Positions 43,228 through 51,293 of a DNA stretch of 64,000 nt are shown here, in pieces. This stretch comes from Halobacillus halophilus. GTDB taxonomy: Bacteria > Bacillota > Bacilli > Bacillales > Halobacillaceae. The stretch is taken from NCBI RefSeq assembly GCF_020171985.1, contig NZ_JAIVAL010000001.1, positions 434,001-498,000 on the forward strand. Direction: 5' to 3'. Under the pieces are notes generated by a model. It was not told the DNA's origin, searched no databases, and was given only the letters and a program-made list of their open reading frames with translations. A program made the position numbers and the translations under genes. The stretch's first letter is position 1, and each line of letters starts with the position of its first letter.

Positions 43228-44027
43228 GAGATGCCCCCTTTACTTTAGATATCTCTTTATTATGCTCCAATATTTTTCTTTCCACTATAGGTGCTGTAAG
43301 AGCATTTTTTCCAATAGACTAACTAATTTATTGAAAAAAGTTTGTATTAGTTAACAAAGCAACTAATTAACTTGTTTTTTATCTAATATTCTAACTTATT
43401 TATTAAGAGGGAGTAAGAAACGCATAGACTAAGTCTATGCGCTTCTGTGACCTAATATCGTGAAGGGCCGAGGCTTAATTAGCGAAAACGGCTCCTGGCG
43501 TTGAAAGAAGCTCCCGGAATACGATTCTAAGGACAACTCCTATTGCCAAAAATTAATACGGTGGCAGGAAGCCATACATTCCATGTAGCTATAATCTTAT
43601 ATCAAAGCGTAAAAATATAAGAAAAGATTCGAAGGAATCTTATCCAAACGTATAGATATAAGGGCACGGTAAGAACTGATAAATACCATAAATGATCGAC
43701 CAGTCAAGATAACCGACCAAATAAGGAAGGCAGGCGTAGTCTGCTGGGGATAATAAAAGGTTCGCTTCCAGATTCCTCAAAAAGCGGACCGAAAAGTTGA
43801 GTAATTATTACTGTTAATGGCTCGGATCCTACTGTAAACAGTACAATAAAACGTTTAATGATTTTCCATTTATCTTTAAGCAACGCCACAGCTTCTTCAC
43901 TTGTTCTCCCTCACCGTCTACCTAACTTGTTTTATTATAACCTCTTCTCAACAACAATTAAATGGCAAGCATCTCCTCTACTCTTTTACACTTCAAAGGA
44001 TACTCAACTTTAAAATAATAATTTAAC
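43228..44027. other. 800-base gap with structured, unexplained sequence
   Basis: No convincing gene. The 43.43-43.76 kb part is richer in G and C and full of complementary segments: GCGCATAGACT/AGTCTATGCG near 43430; CTTATATC at about 43597 pairing with GATATAAG at about 43654, enclosing CGT/ACG and the hairpin AAGATTC-GAAG-GAATCTT; and CGGT...ACCG around 43677-43714. A 61-codon minus-strand frame (43704-43889, GTG start) reads on through stops as hydrophobic segments. Either a structured RNA or a decayed gene; not identified. Confidence 0.4.
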
Positions 44028-44058
44028 AGAAGCGCCTGCTCCAAAAGCAGGCGCTTCT
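44028..44058 (-). terminator. Intrinsic terminator after the luciferase-like gene
   Basis: Perfect stem AGAAGCGCCTGCT / AGCAGGCGCTTCT with a short loop, followed on the minus strand by GTTAAATTATT. Confidence 0.7.
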
Positions 44059-44065
44059 AGTTTCA

Positions 44066-45097
44066 TCATACTTCTTTAAATAGCTCTGCTACAATTTCAT
44101 AAGAACGAATTCTTGCTTGATGGTCGTAAATCTGAGAAATGACCATCAATTCATCGGCTTGAGTTTTGTCAATAAAACTTTGAAGCTGTTCTCGAACGGA
44201 CTCCTTACTTCCAATGATTGAAGAACCTAATTGCTGACGAAGAGCCATTATTTCTCTTTCAGATGCCACTTCCTCAATACTTTCAACAGGGGGCTGGAGC
44301 GGGAGTTCCGTATTCCGGATGAGATTTAAAAACTGTTGATATAAAGACGTAGCTAAACGTTCTGCTTCTTCATCTGTATCTGCTGCTATGATATTAACTC
44401 CGAGCATTGCATGAGGATTCTCCATCGATGCTGATGGTTGGAATTGACTGCGGTACAGATCAAGGGCCGCCTGTGTATTGTTAGGTGAAAAGTGACTAGC
44501 ATAAGCAAAAGGCAGACCAAGCTGTGCCGATAATTGGGCACTAAAACCACTAGAGCCAAGCAGCCATATTGGTATATTTAAACCCGTCCCAGGAATGGCA
44601 CGAACATTCTGCTTACCGGTACTTAAGGAAGGATTAAAATATGATCGAAGTTCATTCAACAACCTCGGAAAATCCTGCCCGTCACTCTGCAATTCTCTCC
44701 TCAAAGCCTGAGCTGTTACTCCATCAGTACCAGGTGCTCGTCCCAGACCTAGATCAATCCTTCCCGGATATAATGTTTCAAGAGTTCCAAATTGTTCTGC
44801 CACGACTAGAGGAGCATGATTAGGAAGCATGATTCCACCAGAACCAACTCTAATAGAATTTGTATTACCGGCTACGTGACCTATCAAAAGTGAGGTCGCA
44901 GAGCTCGCGATAAACGGCATGTTATGGTGTTCAGCCAACCAGTAACGATTATATCCCCATGCTTCCACATGTTGTGCCAGATCAATTGTATTTTGAAAAG
45001 AAACAGTTGCTGAGCCCCCTTCTGTAATCGGAGATAAATCCAATACGGAAAAAGGAATAGTTTGAATTTTCTTTTGTATGTTAGACATAAACTTCAT
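44066..45097 (-). CDS. Luciferase-like (LLM) flavin-dependent oxidoreductase
   Basis: 343 residues, TIM-barrel flavoprotein of the bacterial luciferase superfamily. Visible family segments: [59 protein letters not shown] and [15 protein letters not shown]. This group is usually annotated as MsnO8-like/YvbT-like monooxygenase. Substrate unknown. Start ATG MKFMSN; the third codon ATG is a possible alternative. Confidence 0.85.
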   Translation of the reverse strand: MKFMSNIQKKIQTIPFSVLDLSPITEGGSATVSFQNTIDLAQHVEAWGYNRYWLAEHHNMPFIASSATSLLIGHVAGNTNSIRVGSGGIMLPNHAPLVVAEQFGTLETLYPGRIDLGLGRAPGTDGVTAQALRRELQSDGQDFPRLLNELRSYFNPSLSTGKQNVRAIPGTGLNIPIWLLGSSGFSAQLSAQLGLPFAYASHFSPNNTQAALDLYRSQFQPSASMENPHAMLGVNIIAADTDEEAERLATSLYQQFLNLIRNTELPLQPPVESIEEVASEREIMALRQQLGSSIIGSKESVREQLQSFIDKTQADELMVISQIYDHQARIRSYEIVAELFKEV

Positions 45098-45279
45098 CTT
45101 CTTTCTTTTAAATTAATTGCAGTAAATCCAATACTAGAAGCGTATCAGGGACATTTATTTTTTCAAAATAAAACGCTCCTGAACTGTATCATTAAATGGG
45201 AATAGGTTTTTCCCACTAATCACTCAACTACTACTATTACAATATAATTATAAGTTTACTTTATTTTTTTGAATTTCAT

Positions 45280-45304
45280 GTTTATTCTGAATATGAAAGG
45301 GTAT
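45280..45304 (+). promoter_or_regulatory. Candidate sigma-B promoter of ectD
   Basis: GTTTAT, 13 bases, GGGTAT against the sigma-B consensus GTTTAA - N12-14 - GGGTAT: a perfect -10, one mismatch in -35 and correct spacing, about 105 bases before the gene. The rest of the 310-base gap shows nothing else. Confidence 0.6.
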
Positions 45305-45409
45305 CAGTTGGAGCACAAGGAAATATATTTATTGAAATATTATTCTTGGCTAATGAATAACCTCGATGAAGCACACCATGAATCAATATTTTAAAAGGAG
45401 TGTTTGATT

Positions 45410-46303
45410 GTGGAAGATCTTTATCCGTCCAGGTACAGTAGTGAACCCGAAATTGTGAAAAGGAAGGATCCTGTTATTCATACAGATCGTTCAAAAGACC
45501 ACGAGTCACCTTTGTCGACTGAACAACTTGATTTCTATGAACAAAATGGGTTTCTTCAAATAGAAAACTTCTTTTCTGAAGAGGAAGTTTCTGAAATGCA
45601 AAAAGCAATATTTGAGCTGCAGAATTCCAGCCAGGATAGTGAATCGGATTTGATTATCCGCGAGCCGGAAGGCAACGAAATTCGTTCTATCTTTAAAGTT
45701 CACGATAGTGATGAGTATTTTAAAAAAGTAGCTAACGATCAGAGAATATTAGACATTGTGAACCATTTACTCGGAAGTGAAGTCTATATTCATCAATCAC
45801 GAATTAATTATAAGCCTGGATTTACCGGCAAAGAATTTGATTGGCACTCTGACTTTGAAACGTGGCATGTAGAAGACGGCATGCCACGAATGAGAGCCGT
45901 TAGTCTATCTATTGCCTTATCAGATAACTACACTTTTAATGGTCCGCTTATGCTTGTACCAGGTTCTCAAAATTACTATGTGAAATGTGTTGGTGAGACT
46001 CCTGAAGATAATTACAAGGAATCTCTAAAAAGACAGAAGTTAGGAGTACCTGATCAGGAAAGCATGAGATGGCTCGCCGATCAGGGAGGCATTTCTGTTC
46101 CCACAGGTAAAGCTGGAGCTATAACGCTGTTTGAATCCAATACAATGCATGGTTCAAACGGAAATATAACACCCTACCCTAGAAATAACATGTTCATGGT
46201 TTATAACAGTGTAGAAAATCAGCTCGTCGAACCTTTCTCCGGGAATAAAGCACGCCCTGATTTTATCGCCGAACGTAATCCTAAACTTAAAGTAAATAAA
46301 TAA
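45410..46303 (+). CDS. ectD: Ectoine hydroxylase EctD
   Basis: Fe(II)/2-oxoglutarate-dependent dioxygenase converting ectoine to 5-hydroxyectoine, an osmo- and thermoprotectant. 297 residues from GTG ([15 protein letters not shown]), with AGGAG nine bases upstream; a TTG two codons earlier is too close. The EctD signature [20 protein letters not shown] is present. Iron ligands His146, Asp148 and His247 ([10 protein letters not shown]) are intact, and the [11 protein letters not shown] and [10 protein letters not shown] segments match the family. No ectABC next to it: ectoine must be made from genes elsewhere or imported. Sigma-B-like promoter upstream, strong terminator downstream. Confidence 0.95.
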   Translation: MEDLYPSRYSSEPEIVKRKDPVIHTDRSKDHESPLSTEQLDFYEQNGFLQIENFFSEEEVSEMQKAIFELQNSSQDSESDLIIREPEGNEIRSIFKVHDSDEYFKKVANDQRILDIVNHLLGSEVYIHQSRINYKPGFTGKEFDWHSDFETWHVEDGMPRMRAVSLSIALSDNYTFNGPLMLVPGSQNYYVKCVGETPEDNYKESLKRQKLGVPDQESMRWLADQGGISVPTGKAGAITLFESNTMHGSNGNITPYPRNNMFMVYNSVENQLVEPFSGNKARPDFIAERNPKLKVNK

Positions 46304-46312
46304 AATAAAGCG

Positions 46313-46352
46313 CCAAGCCTGAGAAGGCTTGGCGCTTTATTTAGCTAATAAT
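46313..46352 (+). terminator. Intrinsic terminator after ectD
   Basis: Perfect 18-base stem AAATAAAGCGCCAAGCCT and its complement with a four-base loop; the right arm ends in TTTATTT. Confidence 0.85.
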
Positions 46353-46469
46353 GGTTATTACACGTTGTATAATTCAGTCCCTGCTTACAGATACTTCGAG
46401 CGCGCAGAATATAAACATCATTAGAAGGATTAGCTATAGAAACCAAATTTAAAAACATACGCTGAACAT

Positions 46470-46715
46470 TTAAATTAAGTTAAAAAAGTCTTTTATCACT
46501 ATGGAAAAGCCAATGACAAACGTAAGAAGATAAATGAAACCTTCACTACGATGTTTAGCTTTAACATTCTCAAATCCGAACAGTAAAAAAACCACAGGCA
46601 AAAAATAAAAAATGAAATTAGGAAGTGGATCAAAGTTTTCATTCATTAACCGGTAGCTAAATAAAAATATAGAAATTATTGCTAATAGGAGAGTTATTTT
46701 CCGAAACCAACTCAC
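46470..46715 (-). CDS. DUF3953-like small membrane protein
   Basis: 81 residues from GTG (VSWFRKITLLLAIIS) with AAAGGAGG in front; the longer frame upstream lacks such a site. Three hydrophobic helices (about 6-22, 31-50, 58-78) with PLPNFIFYFLPVVFLLFGFE in the middle, the pattern of YczI/DUF3953 proteins of bacilli. Function unknown. Confidence 0.65.
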   Translation of the reverse strand: MSWFRKITLLLAIISIFLFSYRLMNENFDPLPNFIFYFLPVVFLLFGFENVKAKHRSEGFIYLLTFVIGFSIVIKDFFNLI

Positions 46716-46954
46716 ATTCTTCGCCTCCTTTACTAATTTGCGCCCTGCCACAATTGGGTAATTTTTCAAAAATCCACCCATCTTATTGTATAATAAGTTC
46801 CACTTGATGTTGAATATTAAACCCTGTGACAGTATAAAAACTAAAAAAGACTGCTTCCTTTTTGCCACAAGAAAGAATCTCCACTATCACTTTTTTCTCA
46901 GCCCCTTTATAATGATAGGGGTATGTATTATATAGAAGGAAATAGGTGTTTCAC

Positions 46955-48511
46955 ATGAGTTTACTAACTGTAAAAGAATTAAGTCATGGCTTTGGAGACC
47001 GTGCTATTTTTGAAAATGTTTCTTTTCGTCTATTAAGAGGAGAACATATAGGTTTAATTGGTGCTAATGGTGAAGGTAAATCAACATTTATGAACATGAT
47101 TACTGGTAAGGTAGAGCCTGATGCCGGTAAAATCATTTGGTCTAAACATATTCGAATCGGTTATTTGGATCAACACGCAGATTTACAACAAGGTATGACA
47201 ATAAGAGATGTCTTGAGGACTGCATTCCAATATCTGTTTGATATGGAAAGTGATATGAATCATCTTTTTGGAAAGATGGGTGAAGTGGGTCCTGAAGAAC
47301 TGGAAAACCTGCTTGAAGAAACCGGGCGGCTGCAAGACACCTTGACTAACAATGATTTTTATACAATAGATGCAAAGGTCGATGAAGTTGCTAATGGACT
47401 TGGACTTGATGAAATCGGATTAGAGCGGGACGTTACAGACCTAAGCGGTGGACAGCGTACAAAAGTATTACTTGCCAAGCTGCTTCTGGAGAAACCTGAC
47501 ATATTACTATTAGACGAGCCTACCAACTATCTCGATGTTGAACATATAGAGTGGCTGAAAAAATATCTATTGGAATATGAGAATGCATTTATCCTCATTT
47601 CCCATGATATTCCATTTTTAAATAGTGTCGTAAACATCATTTATCACGTGGAAAACCAGGAATTAACCCGGTACCCGGGCGACTACAATGAATTTTTAAA
47701 AGTGTACGACATGAAAAAGCAACAGCTTGAAGCCGCTTATAAAAAGCAGCAAAAAGAAATTGCTAATCTAAAAGACTTTGTAGCCCGTAATAAAGCGAAT
47801 GCTGCGACGAGTAAAATGGCAATGTCCAGGCAGAAGAAACTTGATAAAATGGAAGTCATCGAACTTGATTCCGAAAAACCGAAACCTCAATTTAACTTTA
47901 AACAAGCTCGAACTCCAGGGAAATATTTATTTGATACTAATGATCTTGTTATCGGTTATGATGAGCCTCTTTCCAGACCTCTCAATTTATCTATGGAACG
48001 AGGCGAGAAAATTGCATTATCTGGAGCAAACGGTATTGGTAAAACTACGCTATTAAAAAGTATCCTTGGGGAAATACAGCCGGTTGAAGGCTCCGTTCAA
48101 TTAGGTGATCATCTTCATATCGGCTACTTTGAACAAGAATTAAAAGAAACAAGCAAAAACACATGCATTGAAGAAATTTGGGAGGAGTTTAGACATTTCA
48201 CCCAATATGAGGTACGAGCTTCCCTTGCAAAATGCGGTTTAACAAAAAAGCACATTGAAAGTAAAGTGCAAGTACTAAGTGGCGGGGAAAAAGCAAAAGT
48301 ACGTCTGTGTAAATTAATTAATAAAGAAACTAATCTTCTTGTCCTCGACGAACCTACTAACCATTTAGATGTTGATGCTAAAGCAGAATTGAAACGAGCC
48401 TTACAGGATTATAAAGGAAGTGTTTTGCTTATTTCTCACGAACCAGATTTCTATATGGATGTTGTAACAGACGTATGGAATTGCGAAGACTGGACTACAA
48501 AAGTATTCTAA
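46955..48511 (+). CDS. yfmM: ABC-F ATPase YfmM
   Basis: Cytosolic ABC-F protein of 518 residues from ATG MSLLTVKELSHG (AGGTG seven bases before). Two nucleotide-binding domains: Walker A GANGEGKST and GANGIGKTT, signatures LSGGQ and LSGGE, Walker B ILLLDEPTNYLD and LLVLDEPTNHLD. The linker between them (about 240-320) is the P-site tRNA-interaction motif. Length and sequence match B. subtilis YfmM. ABC-F proteins act on ribosomes; some protect against antibiotics, but no such role can be assumed here. Confidence 0.92.
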   Translation: MSLLTVKELSHGFGDRAIFENVSFRLLRGEHIGLIGANGEGKSTFMNMITGKVEPDAGKIIWSKHIRIGYLDQHADLQQGMTIRDVLRTAFQYLFDMESDMNHLFGKMGEVGPEELENLLEETGRLQDTLTNNDFYTIDAKVDEVANGLGLDEIGLERDVTDLSGGQRTKVLLAKLLLEKPDILLLDEPTNYLDVEHIEWLKKYLLEYENAFILISHDIPFLNSVVNIIYHVENQELTRYPGDYNEFLKVYDMKKQQLEAAYKKQQKEIANLKDFVARNKANAATSKMAMSRQKKLDKMEVIELDSEKPKPQFNFKQARTPGKYLFDTNDLVIGYDEPLSRPLNLSMERGEKIALSGANGIGKTTLLKSILGEIQPVEGSVQLGDHLHIGYFEQELKETSKNTCIEEIWEEFRHFTQYEVRASLAKCGLTKKHIESKVQVLSGGEKAKVRLCKLINKETNLLVLDEPTNHLDVDAKAELKRALQDYKGSVLLISHEPDFYMDVVTDVWNCEDWTTKVF

Positions 48512-48521
48512 CTGTACATTT

Positions 48522-48556
48522 AAACGTCCAGAACATATATCATGTTCTGGACGTTT
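48522..48556. terminator. Bidirectional terminator between yfmM and the GNAT gene
   Basis: Perfect stem AAACGTCCAGAACAT / ATGTTCTGGACGTTT with loop ATATC. Confidence 0.75.
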
Positions 48557-48563
48557 GTTATTC

Positions 48564-49466
48564 TCAATTAAAATTTCTTTTTGCGAGCTTAAAATAATCC
48601 ATAGTAGAGGTTTCTTTAAATCCGCAGGTCTGATAAAGACTTAAGGCATTCCTATTTTTCACTTCCACTTGAAGCTTAATATCATCTACTTTTTTTTCAT
48701 TAAGCTTCTCTATAGATCTTAATAAAATTTCTCTTCCATATCCCCTGCCGCGATATTCTGGTAGTACTCCTAAACCAAAAATTACTCCGGTACTGTCTTC
48801 CCTATTCAAGTGCACTTTCCCTATACATGATTGCTCAAGCTCAGCCAAATAAATATAAACTCCGTGCTTAGCCTCTTCTTCTGGAAGAGTGAGTTCAGAC
48901 CTAGGATCAATCTGAAAATAAATTTTATTTTGTCTCGCAATTTCTTTTGCGTCCTCATTCATTGCTTCTCTAAGGAGAATCTGACTTAAAACAGTCTTAT
49001 CCTTTGGCTCATTCACCAGGAACATTTCGTATTCAGACTTATCATAGCGAGCTTCAGTAGATTTAATAAATGCCTGACCTGAGCGCGAATGGTGATCAGA
49101 TAGTAATAACATATCTTGAGTGGATCTTTTGCGCCACTCATCTTTAACCAATCCATATAACCGGCTGAAAACCCCCCTTCTTCTGTAATCCGGGTGAACC
49201 ATTCCATTCACTTCCATCATTTCAGCCCCGAATTGACATATGCCGATATATCCTATAAGCATTTCTCCCTCATAAAACATAAATTCATTGGAATTATTCA
49301 TATCTTTCATTTTTTGAAAAGAATGGCTTAATTTATAATCCAGTTCCAGTTTAAGCGATATATTATCATATGCTATGCAGGCTTCCATAAGCTTTGTAAC
49401 TCTATTATAATCGTTATAATTCAGGAATTCTTTAATAACAATACTGGGATTTTTGATGTGAACCAT
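48564..49466 (-). CDS. Tandem-domain GNAT acetyltransferase
   Basis: 300 residues with two GNAT folds. The first (about 1-150) has the acetyl-CoA motif NGMVHPDYRRRGVFSRLYG; the second (about 160-300) has GLGVLPEYRGRGYGREILL and a typical C-terminal strand ALSLYQTCGFKETSTMDYFKL. Substrate unknown. Monocistronic and convergent with yfmM. Confidence 0.87.
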   Translation of the reverse strand: MVHIKNPSIVIKEFLNYNDYNRVTKLMEACIAYDNISLKLELDYKLSHSFQKMKDMNNSNEFMFYEGEMLIGYIGICQFGAEMMEVNGMVHPDYRRRGVFSRLYGLVKDEWRKRSTQDMLLLSDHHSRSGQAFIKSTEARYDKSEYEMFLVNEPKDKTVLSQILLREAMNEDAKEIARQNKIYFQIDPRSELTLPEEEAKHGVYIYLAELEQSCIGKVHLNREDSTGVIFGLGVLPEYRGRGYGREILLRSIEKLNEKKVDDIKLQVEVKNRNALSLYQTCGFKETSTMDYFKLAKRNFN

Positions 49467-49665
49467 ATATTCTCATCTGCTCTCCTTTTAAGATCTTTTC
49501 TTTGTATAAATACAGCCAAAAAAACCTGTCAGAATTGCCTCGAGGGAAAAAGCATCTAATATCGTAAATTATCTAGTAATATTTATTCTTCTGATTAAAA
49601 GAATAGTCCATCTTTCTTATTAATTTGAGACCTTATATACCCCTGGATAGTATTCGACAAAAAAG

Positions 49666-49703
49666 AACACATATATTAAAAGAGTTCTTTTAATATATGT
49701 GTT
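49666..49703 (-). terminator. Intrinsic terminator after the ctaG-like gene
   Basis: Perfect 18-base AT-rich stem AACACATATATTAAAAGA and its complement, followed by TTTTTT on the minus strand. The rest of the 49.47-49.77 kb gap is empty. Confidence 0.7.
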
Positions 49704-49772
49704 AGCCTAACCAATTTCAGCTCCTGCCCTAACAATGGAGGATTTAACACTAATCAAATTGGGATAAGGCAT

Positions 49773-50558
49773 TTAAGCTAACGCCTCGTTAGGATGAGTA
49801 TTTTTATACCAGTGATAGCATAATAACACGATAATGATGAGGTCAATAAAATCCCCACCATAGTACATGAGCTTTCCGCCTGTCTGTGCTTCTTGTACCC
49901 CAACTCCCGCAGGTGGATGACCATAGATGTATTTTGATAGAATACCGTGGGCTGCAAGAGCACCAATTAACACGATGGATCTGTATATATAACTGAGTCG
50001 GTGAGGTACAGGGTCTATGTAAATTAGTGAAGCTGAAAAAATGTAGCCTGCTGCAAAAATATGGACATGCACTAAGATATGAACCATAAGGTTTGTATGC
50101 ATCCAACTATACAAACTTGTCGTATAAAGAATCCAAAGGCCCCCAATATTCAATAATGAGGTTATTATAGGATGATTTATGATACGTGCAGGATAACTAC
50201 GAAGCAGGCTGGTTACAACTTTAGCATGTCTTACAGGAAGTGACCGTAAAAGCAGGGTAACGGGAGCGGATATAACCAGTAAAACGGGAGCAAGCATTCC
50301 AAGCAGGAGATGGCTGACCATATGCATAGTAAAATTACTCATTGCCTGAGCTGCGATTGGTCCTATAACGGATATAGCAGCACAAACTATTCCCAATGTG
50401 AAACTAATATACCGATACCAGGGCCATGCTTTCAATCGACTATGTCGACTTGAACTCAGTCCTGCCCCTATATATAAGATAACGATAAGAAGAGCTCCAA
50501 CACTTAAAAATAGTGCCGATAGACCGGTTGTAACATTTACAATCTGATCGTGACTCAC
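49773..50558 (-). CDS. Cytochrome c oxidase assembly factor, CtaG (caa3_CtaG) family
   Basis: 261 residues, seven hydrophobic helices. Family landmarks: the HMVSHLLLGMLAPVLLVISAP segment, MVHILVHVHIFAAGYIFSASLIYIDP and GALAAHGILSKYIY, with several membrane His that may bind copper. The C-terminal GGKLMYYGGDFIDLIIIVLL is typical. It shares its first base with the end of the DUF2243 gene, so the two form one translationally coupled unit. No oxidase subunit genes are adjacent. Confidence 0.88.
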   Translation of the reverse strand: MSHDQIVNVTTGLSALFLSVGALLIVILYIGAGLSSSRHSRLKAWPWYRYISFTLGIVCAAISVIGPIAAQAMSNFTMHMVSHLLLGMLAPVLLVISAPVTLLLRSLPVRHAKVVTSLLRSYPARIINHPIITSLLNIGGLWILYTTSLYSWMHTNLMVHILVHVHIFAAGYIFSASLIYIDPVPHRLSYIYRSIVLIGALAAHGILSKYIYGHPPAGVGVQEAQTGGKLMYYGGDFIDLIIIVLLCYHWYKNTHPNEALA

Positions 50559-51067
50559 TACGATTTTCTCCCGCCTGAAATGCTTTTCCTTCTTTGTGTC
50601 TTATATAAAATTATGCTTCCTGCCATAATCATCAGTACAGCTGATCCATTCCATACAAGGTCGTATGGCAATAGATCCTCCACATACCTTATCTGGTGAA
50701 TTTGCATTAGTTTATGTTGAATGGTTCCATCATAAAGTTGAAACCCTCCCGCTCCAATTAACACCGCTCCCCACCATTTAATAGGCCAGAAGGCATTTCT
50801 ACGACGTAGATCTGCTACTAAGAATAAAGCTGCCACAGTTGAAAACCAACTGAAAGCATGAAAGAATCCATCGGATACTAAGCCGGCATTGGTAGTTGAT
50901 TTATCGTAAAAATGATGCCAATGTAACAATTGATGAAAGATGCTTTCATCCATAAAAGCAGCTACTCCTATACCAAACAATATCCCTGCTGATGTATTTC
51001 TAAATGAATACCCGAGCTTTTTTTCATTTTGAGAGATGCTACTACTATTTATTTCTGCCACTTTCAA
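50558..51067 (-). CDS. DUF2243 membrane protein
   Basis: 169 residues, four hydrophobic helices. The His-rich HQLLHWHHFYDKSTTNAGLVSDG segment and the SDGFFHAFSWFSTVAALFL helix are typical of DUF2243. In many bacteria this family is encoded directly before a caa3_CtaG protein, as here with stop and start overlapping by one base. The pair may act together in heme-copper oxidase assembly or copper handling; this is inferred from context. Confidence 0.85.
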   Translation of the reverse strand: MKVAEINSSSISQNEKKLGYSFRNTSAGILFGIGVAAFMDESIFHQLLHWHHFYDKSTTNAGLVSDGFFHAFSWFSTVAALFLVADLRRRNAFWPIKWWGAVLIGAGGFQLYDGTIQHKLMQIHQIRYVEDLLPYDLVWNGSAVLMIMAGSIILYKTQRRKSISGGRKS

Positions 51068-51187
51068 AAGACTCCTTATAATAATTTTTATTCCCCTTTA
51101 AGCATTTCCATTTTTACCCATACCTTATATTGTAGAGAAGTAAACCTAATAAGGTTTGTATATTCTTAATTTGATCGGATCGCTGGA

Positions 51188-51250
51188 TTTTTTCATGACT
51201 CTGTACGGCAGCTACGAAAATAACTCGCTTTCCTGCGGCCCAATTGCGCA
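51188..51250. repeat. Short fragment of the same intergenic repeat as at 41.1-41.4 kb
   Basis: On the minus strand GGGCCGCAGGAAAGCGAGTT, then ATTTTCGTAGCTGCC. The two parts match two separated pieces of the 41-kb element, GGCCGCAGGAAAGTG and CGAGTTGTTTCCGTAGCC, suggesting a smaller or deleted copy. Confidence 0.4.
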
Positions 51251-51293
51251 ATAAGTCTCTTATGAAAAATCAACAATAACCTATAACAGCGCC

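Noticed and set aside
41091-43760. Possibility that the 41- or 43-kb blocks are group II intron, tmRNA, RNase P, SRP or 6S RNA
   Set aside because: None of the conserved cores of these RNAs (for example domain V, the tmRNA tag end, SRP GGAAGC-type loop in context) could be found on either strand.
43704-43889. 61-codon minus-strand frame with GTG start
   Set aside because: No ribosome site at a proper distance and frame broken by stops just beyond; kept only as part of the unexplained block.
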